Positions 47,106-57,797 of a stretch of DNA of 64,000 nucleotides are shown one piece after another. Below the pieces are notes generated by a model that saw only the letters and a program-made list of their open reading frames with translations, was not told where the DNA came from and ran no database searches. The stretch covers positions 310,001 through 374,000 of the forward strand of contig JAJIRX010000779.1 of assembly GCA_023853785.1 (NCBI GenBank). The letters run 5' to 3'. The stretch's first letter is position 1, and every line of letters begins with the position of its first letter. The stretch comes from Psilocybe azurescens. Taxonomy: Eukaryota > Basidiomycota > Agaricomycetes > Agaricales > Agrocybaceae. Both the position numbers and the translations under genes were made by a program.

Positions 47106-48793
47106 ATGTCGACAGCAGCCACCTCCTCCTCGTCAACGTAAGCACCCCTTCGAAAGCATAATCTTATCGTCTCAAAAACTCACCAAAAAATCAACAGCCC
47201 AGCCAACAACGATTCATCCTGGAAAACAGGTCTCCGACCTCCACCAAAAGATATCCGTCCCCAGACAGAAGATGTCACAGCAACTAAGGGAACAGAATTC
47301 GAGGACATGTTCCTCAACCGCGAGCTCCTGATGGGCATCTTCGAGGCAGGGTTCGAGAAACCCTCTCCCATCCAGGAAGAGGCCATACCCATCGCCCTGG
47401 CCAAACGCGATATCCTCGCCCGTGCAAAGAACGGCACCGGCAAAACCGCCGCTTTTGTAATTCCATCTCTCCAGCAAATCGATCTCACCAAGCCCAAGAT
47501 CCAGGCTCTCTTGCTCGTACCCACCCGTGAGCTCGCCCTTCAGACATCCCAGGTATGCAAAATCCTCGGCAAACATATGGGTCTGCAGGTCATGGTCACC
47601 ACCGGCGGTACCACCCTCAAAGATGATATTCTGCGTCTGTCAGAGGCCGTCCATGTCCTTGTAGGCACTCCTGGTCGTATCTTGGATCTGGCAGGCAAAG
47701 GCGTGGCCGACCTCAGCGAATGCCCTGTCTTCGTCATGGACGAAGCAGACAAACTTCTTTCTCCAGAATTTGCCCCTGTTATGGAGCAATTGCTCTCTTT
47801 CCTCCCTACCGATCGTCAGGTCATGTTGTTCAGTGCTACTTTCCCAATGATTGTCAAGGACTTCAAGGTGTGCATTCTCGTGCATCGTGCCGTGTCTCCT
47901 GAAATTGACGGTTCATTTCACTCAGGAGAAACACATGCGAAACCCTTATGAAATTAACCTCATGGACGAGCTTACTCTACGAGGCGTCACTCAATACTAC
48001 GCATACGTCGAAGAACGCCAAAAAGTTCACTGTCTCAATACGCTTTTTTCCAAGGTACCTATCAACTCTCCATTCTATCATTTTATCAAAAGAAGAAGAA
48101 AAAAAAACTGAATGCAAAAACTCTTCCAGCTTCAAATTAATCAATCTATCATCTTCTGTAATTCCACGAACCGCGTCGAGCTGCTCGCCAAAAGGTGACC
48201 GAGCTCGGGTACTCGTGCTTCTACTCGCACGCGAAGATGCTGCAGTCGCACCGCAACCGCGTGTTCCACGACTTCCGCAACGGCGTGTGCCGCAACCTCG
48301 TCTGCTCGGACCTGCTCACGCGCGGCATCGACATCCAGGCCGTGAACGTCGTCATCAACTTCGACTTCCCGAAGAACAGCGAGACGTACCTGCACCGCAT
48401 CGGGCGCTCGGGGCGCTTTGGCCATCTCGGGCTCGCGATCAACCTGGTCACGTACGAGGACCGGTTCAACCTGTACAAGGTCGAGCAGGAGCTCGGCACG
48501 GAGATCCAGCCGATCCCGCAGACGATTGATAGGGGCTGTATGTCGCGCCTTCGGGCAGCGAAGAGTCGCAGGTGCAGAGATCGTCTCAGCAGCAGCAGCA
48601 GCAACAACAACAACAGCAGGCGAGACAGCAGATTTCTCCTGCACCTGCTCTTGGCCCGGCTCCTGTGCAGAGGAACGGACAACAACAACAACAGCAGCAG
48701 CAGCAGCAGATTCCAGCGAGGCAGAATGGCGCGCCTCCTCAGCAGCCTAGGGGCCAACCTGCCTACCGCGGCGGTGTCCCTGTAGGGCGATGA
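47106..48793 (+). CDS. DHH1: DEAD-box RNA helicase DHH1/DDX6
   Basis: Decapping activator and P-body helicase. ATG 47106; exons 47106-47137, 47198-47867, 47926-48054, 48130-48793. Motifs: [17 protein letters not shown] (Q), [13 protein letters not shown] (I), [11 protein letters not shown] (Ia), TPGRILDLA (Ib), VMDEADKLL (II, DEAD), LFSATFP (III), [16 protein letters not shown] (IV), [14 protein letters not shown] (V), [12 protein letters not shown] (VI). DHH1-specific ends are [20 protein letters not shown] and [20 protein letters not shown]. The C-terminal tail is glutamine-rich (two poly-Q tracts). Two single-base deficits break the frame: A4 at 48190-48193 (needs A5 for KKV) and G4 at 48532-48535 (needs G5 for DRGLYVAP). 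As the gene is conserved and normally single copy and essential in basal form, these are probably consensus errors. The exon part between them is very GC-rich. Confidence 0.96.
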
Positions 48794-50579
48794 AGGAAGC
48801 TGTTCTCTGGAGGCTGGATGAGGAGGACGCGAGGGGAAGGATATGAGTGTTAGGGAGAGCTGTGGGAAAGAGAGACTGAGAGAAATGGAGAAAGACTGTA
48901 AGAGAAGGAGATAGGAAAGAAGGAGAAGGGCTGGTGGTGACGGAGAGGATATAGAGATCCTAGAATGTGCTGCCAGGGGCTGGTAGGAGATACAGGGCGG
49001 CGGGGAGGAAAGGAGGGGAGCGAAGAGAGAAGAACGAGGAGAAGAGAACACGAGAGAGCAATTGCCTGGCCTATACATTATTTTTTGACCCACGCAAAAC
49101 ACCCCACCCAATAACTTTTGGACAACACCAACGTCACTGCCCACGCGTCAGTCAACGTCAACATCAACACTACCACCAACAACCAACCTTACCAAACCAG
49201 TTGACGTACGCCATACACCATTCCATACGTCCACACGACGATGAACCCGTGTTTTTTTCTAATATTGAACTGATGCAGCGATTTACCGAACGATATCCAT
49301 CCTTCTCTTCCAAGTCTATGTTTCTGCCAATAATTCGTAAAAATCAACATACACCGACATAGACACCCGATACCAACCGGCCGACGCCTGTATCCGACAT
49401 CTGACATCTGTTGGCGCCCATTGACACTCGTAATAACACACTACACCCAACATAACATCCAACGCAACATCCAACACAACATCCAACGCAACATCCAACA
49501 CAACATCCAACACCACACCCAACACCACACCCAACACCACACCCAACACCACACCCACATAACACCCCGACATTTGCCAATCCCATCACATCCCATCGGC
49601 ATCATTGCTACCATCACACAACCACTTTCCTCCCACCTTTCTTACCCTTTGAATCTTGAAGGCCATTTTTTCACCTTTACCTTCCAATTCTTTGTTGGCT
49701 TTGCACATTGCTGTGGACCTCTTCCCATTGTTTCGTGTCTGGCCGGCCCTGCCCCTCTTGTCCCCCAGGGGCCCTTCGACCTACTTTAATCTTAAACTTG
49801 ACCCTCACCCACGCAATGTACCCCCTGCCTCCTTTTGTATCATTCGCAGTCGTAGCTAGATCTTAGCAAACGGCTATGCCATGGATGAATCGTCGTCATT
49901 GTTTTTTTAAGTATATACATACATACTCATGTATCTCTTCGTTCATTCGTTTTTTCTTCGTTCGTTTGTTCACATCCTCAATCGCCGTCGTCGTTCTTTC
50001 ACTGCTCGGCTCGGCTCCTTCCGCCCCGCCCCGCCCCGCTCAGAATTTGGTATCCATTTCTTGCCCCCGTTCGTCGTTCTTTACTTTGTCCTTTGTCTAA
50101 GCGGTCGGTCAGGCAAGCTCGCGGCGCGCTAAGTAGTCTGCACAGCAAAATGATGATATCGATATCGTTACACGACGTTCTTGATTCTTCCGACCTTGAG
50201 TTTCGGGCTTGGGGCCCTGAGTTTTTCATTTGTGGTTGTACCTCCTTTGCGATACTGATATGAGATTGTAGTCAATCCCAGGTTTCAGGACGCGTTGAGG
50301 ACTAGCTACACGTAACTTCAGGCTTCAAGACCCAAAGTTTACTGTTCAAGTTGAACCGGAACTCCCGACTATTTACACAAGTTTAGTATCACTAAGTTAA
50401 AAGGCGGTCCATATACTTAATATTGATTCTGTTCTGAAGATGGAAGTCAAATCAAATCACGATCTTTAGCTTGGAAAAGATGTTTTGATTGGGGACACAA
50501 AATGGTGACTATCTGTTTTAAACGAAACACAAAAGGACGTTCCTTGGAGTTCTCCAGAATTTATATATTTGAAATGCCT
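48794..50579. other. intergenic with 12-bp minisatellite
   Basis: 1.8 kb between DHH1 and the first LPMO gene. It contains the repeat at 49454-49561 and CT-rich or G/A-rich simple sequence; ORFs here are repeat artefacts. Confidence 0.5.
49454..49561. repeat. 12-bp tandem repeat, nine units
   Basis: Five units of AACATCCAACRC (49454-49513) followed by four units of CACACCCAACAC (last one degenerate, to 49561). The two unit types differ by a few bases and form one minisatellite in the 3' flank of DHH1. Confidence 0.9.
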
Positions 50580-51747
50580 TCATCCACTCCAAACAGCCTG
50601 TCAATCGAAGAGGGTAAGAACCAATCAGAATCACAGCGAAGACAGTGTGGAAACGTACAGGTCCAGGTTGGACATAGGTGGCCGGAACGGCTATAAGCAG
50701 TGGTTGGTCAGGACCATGTTCTGTTGGCGCGACAATGTCACTCACGATAGTAAATATTGAGTTGGATTCCGGATTCCTTTAAGCACGTCAGTCAGCATCT
50801 TTGTAAATCGAGAGAAATCGACTGCTGTAGTAACCCACCCTTCCTGAGTAGGCCCCTGGGAACGAGACGAGTGGGCCAGGGCTTCCGTTTCCTCCACCAG
50901 TCACGTTAATTTGGGCGCAGCTTATGTAGAATTGAGCTTGTATGTGAAGATTCTTTAGCATTATTGAACCAACTTAGATCAGGTGAGGCACTGACCTCCT
51001 TGGAAGCTGCTTGCACTGTGCAGGGCAATATGCTCAACGCGCACCAGATACTCGCCTGAAGGAATAGATTTGGGGATTGTGAAAGTGACGTCCTGCAAGT
51101 CTATTCTCAGCATGTTAGTGGGCTAGAATTTTTGAGTTCTAGGCGCTGGAGGGCTTACTCGAAGAGGGGAAGGAAATGGTCTTTCCACCATCAGTGATGG
51201 CGCTTATTTGGTGAACCTTGAACCACACGTTGCCGCTGCCATCAAAAGAGGCGGCGCTACCAGGTGCTTTTGCCATGTATATGTTGAGGACCTGCATTGC
51301 ATCATCGTCAACAAATAAAGTCTATGGTGAAACTGCCCCGAACTTACACCAGCGTGGTAGATAGGTTCGTCGGCTCGGAATCCAATTTGGGACCCCGCCG
51401 CAACTGTAGCGGTCTGAGCTGTTGCTCTTGTCTCCGATGTATAGCAGCGGATATCTTGGCTTGATACATCTGTAACCTGTAGTGATGTTAGAGCAATGAC
51501 TGTAATATCTATTCGTAAGAAATGCCACTGACAGGTGATCGAGTGTTGAAGTTGTTTGTCCTCCTAACGTTGACCCAGTTGCCAGTACCGACACCATTGA
51601 CCAATAAGGTTGGGAAGGTGTCTAAAGATGCGTTAGTGAGCGCCTGTATACTGGTGCTCGGATATGTCCCGGCCGGTACTCACAATGAGCCGACACAAGT
51701 GTGGCGGAAGACACCAAGAATGAGAGTATCAGTTGCTTCGAAAACAT
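50580..51747 (-). CDS. AA9 lytic polysaccharide monooxygenase, copy 1
   Basis: Secreted copper enzyme that oxidatively cleaves cellulose. ATG 51747: [20 protein letters not shown] signal peptide, cleaved before the copper-binding His1 ([17 protein letters not shown]). An intron splits codon 2 of the mature protein. Then [33 protein letters not shown], second brace His in [57 protein letters not shown], axial Tyr in [30 protein letters not shown], and the end [18 protein letters not shown]. Catalytic-domain only (about 235 aa), no CBM1. About seven introns. First of three tandem copies; this copy is the most diverged of the three. Confidence 0.95.
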
Positions 51748-52752
51748 GGTGGCTACTGAGGAGGATGTTTTTTCCCCCAGAGAACTGAGTCATTTTATAT
51801 TCACACACAGACCGCCAATGACGACTCTCTGGATCCTCATATGCTCAAGCTTCCGTGTGATAGCTAATCGGAGCTAGTTCATATTCAATGCGACTTCCTT
51901 TAGCTTGTTTTCCTTGACATAAACACGCCAAGAAAATACGGGTAGAGATGAGTGGCCAATAGGAAATTTGACTTACATCTAGGCACTCTTGGACACTCCA
52001 TAATGCCTCATGCTGACGGGACTGGTAAAGGAAATTGTGTTTAAGTTTTAAGTGCTCCGAGCGTCTGACCCTACGCTGAAGTCCATGTCACCTTCCGATC
52101 AAAAGCCACGCTAAATATTTTGAGCCTAGTCTAGTGTACTAATCTGCACATTGAGCTTGTTTAATCCCAGTGCAAGATTTGGGTATGAAGGAGAGATCGA
52201 CCTATTAATAGTGCCACTCGGGGACATGCGCCGCATTTAGTACCTACATTGCCTAATATATCAAGCAAGTAAACATACAAGTTATTTCCAGCATATCCCA
52301 TCCATTCACCGGGGAACATAACTTATATAGTACCAGAGCTATAATAGCGATGCGCGTGAATATGTTTTTGAGTCGTTGTCGTCATTCGTTACGATCGGCA
52401 CCTTTCAAGGTCGGGGGTAACTGCGGGGTAACTTCTATTCACGCGGCCATGAATTAGCCTATTCTTCGGCATGTTGCATGGGCTAAGGATACACTTCTCG
52501 TGTATTGCGTCTTTTATGTCACATTCCATTCTAAAAGGTGCAGGTTCGGCTTAGGCGAATCCCCTAGCCAGCTGGTGTATGTTAAGTCGTAAGCCATAGT
52601 TTCGGAAAAATACAGGTGACGCATTGGAAGAAAATTTATGCATTCTTGAAACCATTTTATTACAATTATTCTGCGCTTGAACTTCTCGCGACAAAAACCT
52701 AAGCCTTTCCTCTGAAAAAGTAGTTGCAGAAGCTTTATTCGTCTCAACCAGA
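51748..52752. other. intergenic between LPMO copies 1 and 2
   Basis: Promoter of copy 1 with a TATA box at 51793-51799, otherwise no supported feature. Confidence 0.5.
51793..51799 (-). promoter_or_regulatory. TATA box of LPMO copy 1
   Basis: TATAAAA on the minus strand, about 45-50 bp before the ATG. Confidence 0.6.
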
Positions 52753-53966
52753 TCACCCACTCCAGACGGCCTATATTGTTGCTACATTTTAGCAAAAGCG
52801 ATTGGAAGGGGGAAATGACTTACTGGACCAGGCTGTACGTATGTAGCAGGGACAGCTATAAAAAGTTTAGTCAAAGTAGATAAGTTTGACATAAAGTGAA
52901 ACCTACGGTAATAGATGTTGAGCATGATACCAGGTTCCTATGTATCGTTGCAGGGTTAGCTCTTGAGATTATGATATAAAAAATGATTGAGCTCACCTTT
53001 CCAGTATAAACGCCGGGAATGGCCACGAGAGGTCCTGGAGTTCCACTTCCTCCACCAGTAACGTTGATTTGTGCGCAGCTGAGGTAAAATTGGGCTATTA
53101 AGATATGTAAGAGCCATGAGCAGCGATGAGTGACAACGCTATCGTACCGCCTTGGAAAGTGCTTGCGGTATGAAGGGCAATCTGCTCCATGCGTACGAGG
53201 TATTGACCTGTTGGCAAATTTTTAGGAATTGTGAACGACACGGAGTTCAGATCTGGCTCATAGGAGGTCGTCAGTTAATTATACTTTGGTGATAGGAAGA
53301 CTTTACTTTGTGCCGGGAAGGTGATAGTGCTTCCGCCGTCAGTGACTGCACTTATTTGGTAGACCTATAAAGTAGTGTGTTTAAGTGATCAGACTGGCAT
53401 AAGAACAATTTCTGATCTGTTACTTTGAACCAGACGGAACCACTTCCATCAAATGTAGTGACGTTGCCTGGAGCCTTCGCCATGTATACATTTACGACCT
53501 GATTATTGATCAAAGAGTCAGTATAATACGCTCTGTTTGCTCAAAGGGCTCGAAACCTTACACCGGGGTGATACATAGGACCATCGGCTCCAATACCGAT
53601 CTGGGATCCTGCTGCTACAGTAGCCGTAGATGCCGTAGCGCCAGTCTGCGAGGTGTAGCACCTGAAGTCGGCGCTCGTTACGTCGGTCACCTTAAATATA
53701 ATCTTGCATTAGTTTTCGCTTATCAGTAATTGTTAGACAGTGTTACTGACCGGTGCCTGGGTATTGAAGTTGTTCGTCTTCCTTATATTAACCCAGTCTC
53801 CTGTGCTGACGCCCTTCAGAAGAAGATCGGGAAGTGTGTCTGTTGCAGGGATGGAGATGATGGTGTTTAAACATCAGTATATTGACGTGCAGCTCGTAAG
53901 ATGACACGTACAATGAGCCGAGGCAGAGGCTGCAAGAGAAAGCAATGCAGTGAGAGAAAACTTCAT
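52753..53966 (-). CDS. AA9 lytic polysaccharide monooxygenase, copy 2
   Basis: Same enzyme class and exon plan as its neighbours. ATG 53966: [17 protein letters not shown] then mature [20 protein letters not shown]. Key segments: [54 protein letters not shown] (second brace His), [52 protein letters not shown] (third His), [20 protein letters not shown] (Gln and axial Tyr), [11 protein letters not shown], and end AVWSG-TGA at 52753. No CBM1. Introns at positions equivalent to copy 3. Closest to copy 3 by eye, suggesting the later of two duplications. Confidence 0.95.
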
Positions 53967-54611
53967 GTCGAAATAAATGCGAGGACTTTAACCTTGACGG
54001 TCAGTAACGATAGCTCATCTATGTCTTTTATACGTAGACAAAGTCCACTTTCTAGATGCTATAATTAAGATATACTGTAATCAGCACATAAAGGGTGTCC
54101 GTCATCTATGTCATCCCCTTTCTCTCCTTCCGATTAGACACATGAAGAATCTTGTAGCCAATAGGATGCTATACAACATCCGAGGTCTATACGAGCTTCG
54201 AGGATGCCGTACTATCTTTTCTAGTTGCAATTTTCCGGTTGGACTACGACTCCATAGCTATTTATAACCAGTTTGCGATGATACGAGCCGCGGTATTGAA
54301 TGTTTTGCTTCTGTTATCAAGTTTTGATAAAGAAGGTAATAAAAATCCAGCACAACGTGTATCTTGGGTTCAAAGTCAATTGAACGCGTTATTGGCTGAC
54401 TACGCTCTGGTACAGGAAAATAGAAAATGTGGATGGAGTCTTGGAAAAGACAAAAATAGCACATATCATTCGGATCAATTAACATCTCACTGTTCAACAA
54501 ATTCTTCCTACTTCACAAATGCTATCTTATGTAGTCAGCTGGTAACTATTTACTCTGTACTATGCCTCGGATTAATAGGCATTCTCCAAAGAATCATGTG
54601 TCTTATTTAAT
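53967..54611. other. intergenic between LPMO copies 2 and 3
   Basis: Promoter of copy 2 with a TATA box at 54026-54032. An ORF at 54239-54610 (+) is not supported as a gene. Confidence 0.5.
54026..54032 (-). promoter_or_regulatory. TATA box of LPMO copy 2
   Basis: TATAAAA on the minus strand, about 60 bp before the ATG, matching the placement in copies 1 and 3. Confidence 0.6.
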
Positions 54612-55840
54612 TCACCCACTCCAAACGGCCTTCGAAAAGACATGGGTTAATGTAAGATTATGAAACAATGAAAAGAAGCTTACAGGGCCAGGTTGAACGT
54701 AGGTTGTGGGGATAGCTGTGGACAAGGATGTAAGCTGTAAGGTTCTTTTTATCAAGTTCTGGTGAAGCTCACGGTAGTAGATGTTGAGCATGATACCAGG
54801 CTCCTGTTTATATCCCCGTTATATTGAATCCTCAAATCTGATAAAATATGATCGCGAACTTACCCTTCCAGTGTAAACTCCAGGAATAGAGACCAGAGGA
54901 CCGGGAGTTCCACTTCCACCACCAGTGACATTGATTTGAGCGCAGCTAAGGTAAAACTGAGCTGCCGAAGTCATGTCCGATAAGTATTCACGAATTAATG
55001 ACAAAGAAAGCGTTCTCACCGCCTCCAAAGGTGCTGGCAGCATGGAGAGCAATTTGTTCTGCGCGTACAAGGTACTGACCAGAGGGAAGATTTTTGGAAC
55101 AGTGAAAGTTATAGCGTTGATGTCTGGATCAAACGTCATTAGGACTGCTGAAATAGCCGCGCGTTCTAAGAATAGAATATCTACTTTGACCGGGGAAAGT
55201 GATGGTTTTTCCACCGTCGGTGACTGCGCTAATTTGGAATACCTGCAATACAAGAAAAAGTGTGACCTCTTAGCTCAAATTATAATTCTAAAAGAAGAGG
55301 ACTCCTACCTTAAACCAGACAGCACCACTTCCATCAAAGGTAGTCACGTTTCCGGGCGCCTTGGCCATATAGACGTTCACGACCTATTGTTAGATCATCA
55401 GCATTGCTGTCGTAGAGATTCTCCCTTTCCAACTGAGTATAGCTTACTCCAGGATGATAGACAGATTGATCAGCACCAATACCAATCGTGGATCCAGCTG
55501 CTACATTGGCGGTAGAGGCCGTAGCACTTGTCTGTGATGTGTAGCATCTGAAGTCGGCACTGGTAACATCGGTGACCTGAAGTTTCATTAGTATACCTTT
55601 AATATCACAAAAAAACTGAAAGTAAATTGCACGTACAGGCGCTTGGCTGTTGTAGTTGTTTGTCTTTCTTATGTTGACCCAGTCTCCAGTGTTGGCACCA
55701 TTCACAATGAGGTCAGGAAATGTGTCTGCAATATGTGTTCAGATCGACGGAAGGAGTTTTGCAATATATTACTCACAGTGAGCAGACACGGATACTGCAA
55801 GGGAGAGCAAAGCAGTCAAGGGTATTTTCACGTAGAGCAT
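54612..55840 (-). CDS. AA9 lytic polysaccharide monooxygenase, copy 3
   Basis: ATG 55840: [20 protein letters not shown] signal peptide then mature [20 protein letters not shown]. Continues [54 protein letters not shown] (second brace His), [41 protein letters not shown] (third His), [20 protein letters not shown] (Gln, axial Tyr), [13 protein letters not shown], and end AVWSG-TGA at 54612. Catalytic domain only. All copper-site and axial residues are kept, so activity is expected; regioselectivity (C1 or C4) cannot be judged here. Confidence 0.95.
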
Positions 55841-56493
55841 ATTGAAGTACGAGAGTTTATTTGACCTTGCCTTCACTTTGAGTGAACAGTGGCCACTTAT
55901 ATAGTGCGCGAGTTAGAGCGCACTTTGGCTGATTGGTGCAAATTGTGAAGAAATGTATTGACCTGCTACAGAGAGTTTAGTCAAATCGTAACGGAATACG
56001 GAACACCAGACTTATTCCTAATAGGAACTTGAGAATCTATTTCTGTCCTCCAAGTCCGAGATCTTAACGAGACTTATAAGCATAAATTTCCGCTGTAATT
56101 TATTGTCACTACTGCTCTGAGCTATCATCTTTAGTTCTATTTGACAGGCGTAGGACGATCCTGAACGACATCATCATTAGCTTGAGAGATTTCGATATGA
56201 GGCCATGTGTCCAGGAACATTGTCGGTAGGCATCCCTGTCAAAAATGTAGCTTAATAACCTTAAACGTCCTGTGACTGGTATCGGACAAAACGACGGGGT
56301 TTTTGGAATCAAAAGCACAATGCCACGCGCAGGCTGTGCAATACTAGCGGAACAATAAAAGTCCCAAACCTTGAAGGACCTATTGAACGAACCTGCGAAA
56401 ACGATGTCACGAGCTCAGTCATCTTGCGAGGGGCGTGCAGGGTTGAGGACTTATTGTATAAAATTAGATAGGTAAAGAGTACTGTGTCGTCGA
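55841..56493. other. intergenic, LPMO copy 3 promoter / tyrosinase 3' flank
   Basis: TATA box at 55897-55903; otherwise nothing supported. Confidence 0.5.
55897..55903 (-). promoter_or_regulatory. TATA box of LPMO copy 3
   Basis: TATATAA on the minus strand, about 57 bp before the ATG. Confidence 0.6.
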
Positions 56494-57797
56494 TCAGAAA
56501 TTATAAACTCGGTCATATTCGTAGCACAAGGCGCCCCCTCGGATATTCATGACATCTTCAATGGTCACGTTTGGTGCGTTGACGCCGAGATGGAGAGGGA
56601 AGGACAGAGTAACGTTCCCTGCCTTGACATTGTCGTAGTCCATGATCTCAATCGGCCCGGAAATGTCCACCAGACGGCGCGACAAGTCTTTTCTTTGCCA
56701 GGACCACCAGACGCGATCGAGGTTTGCATGATGCAAGTAGAATACAGGATCTAAAAATAGACGTCATGATTTAGCTCCATATTAGGGCACAAATGACAAA
56801 GTAGAGCTATACCTGCTGGACTGTTGTAGAGATCGCCCATGATTCCAAGATTGCCGCCAACACCGTAGTGTCCCCCTCCGTGAAGACCTGAGGCGTCAAA
56901 GCTAGGGCCACCTTCAACTACCCGATCAAAGGATCCGAAGTCCTTTGCCGACATTGTAAGTTTCGTCACGTTTGCTCCAAGATATCTACCAGCGAAGTAA
57001 GGGCTGAAATCGCGAGTCAGGCAGCGCGGGTTTCCATTGAGAGCGTCATTCGGTCCCATAGTAACAGTCATGTTCTTGAAAGGACCATCGGCGACGCAGC
57101 CTCCTCCAGTGCGGCCTGGAACGACGCCGAAGGGGCTGTCCGCAGGGACTTCAACAAATGGACCGTTCCCACCGAAACCATAAACGGGATTCCAAACAGG
57201 GGAGTCCACGAAGTTACCCATGGGGGGAACATCGAGGTTCCAATCCCAATATCTAGAATGACACGTCGTATTAGCCAGGCATTGTGAAAGGATTCGAAAT
57301 TTATAGACTGACGGCTGCGCTCCAGTGTATCCACACTCCTCTCTCAACGCCTTCTCATAGATTGCTGTGAAATATCTGTGCCAAGGAAGGAAATGTCCCT
57401 AGCAAGAAAAATGTCAAAACCAAAGAATATCCATGGCTTGCCACAAGAGCGAACTCACAACGTAATGGATGGAGAATGTTTGGAGGATATGTGTCGTGAT
57501 GAAGTCGTCAAATCGTCCTACTGCGCCAGGAGAGACAGATTTCGGAGTGATAGCCGGTTTCTTGAGTATACATTGGACAGCATCCAGATATTGCTTCTGC
57601 TGCCCCCTTCCCAACGTTCTCCTGATATCAAGAATGCGTGATTAATGTAAAGGTTACAGTATTCAACGCTCATACCATTCCTTTCTGACAATTGGATTTC
57701 TGCATCCGGATTTCGCTGGGGTCGCAACAACAGAAGCAAGCAACGTCGACAAGAGCACCAAGACCTGGAAAGCCCGTGAAAGAGGGAGGTAGGCCAT
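56494..57797 (-). CDS. secreted tyrosinase-domain protein (type-3 copper oxidase)
   Basis: Copper monooxygenase/catechol oxidase domain (PF00264), probably oxidising phenols outside the cell. ATG 57797: MAYLPLSRAFQVLVLLSTLL then ASVVATPAKSGC, a signal peptide. After an intron: RTLGRGQQKQYLDAVQCILK. CuA site: ITTHILQTFSIHYV spliced to GHFLPWHRYFTAIYEKALRE (three His). A second domain half begins YWDWNLDVPPMGNFVDSPVW. CuB site: SGLHGGGHYGVGGNLGIMGD and DPVFYLHHANLDRVWWSWQR (three His). It ends LCYEYDRVYNF-TGA. Short (about 370 aa), lacking the large C-terminal lid domain of melanogenic mushroom tyrosinases. The nearest ATG with a good leader was chosen over one 39 nt upstream. It lies in the same strand block as the three LPMOs; co-function is only suggested. 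Confidence 0.92.

Noticed and set aside
48221..49144. 307-aa minus-strand ORF
   Set aside because: Shadow of the GC-rich and poly-Q part of DHH1; the product is low-complexity Leu/Arg/Ser.
49316..49589. Cys/Gly/Val-repeat ORFs on the minus strand
   Set aside because: They are translations of the 12-bp minisatellite, which stays open in several frames.
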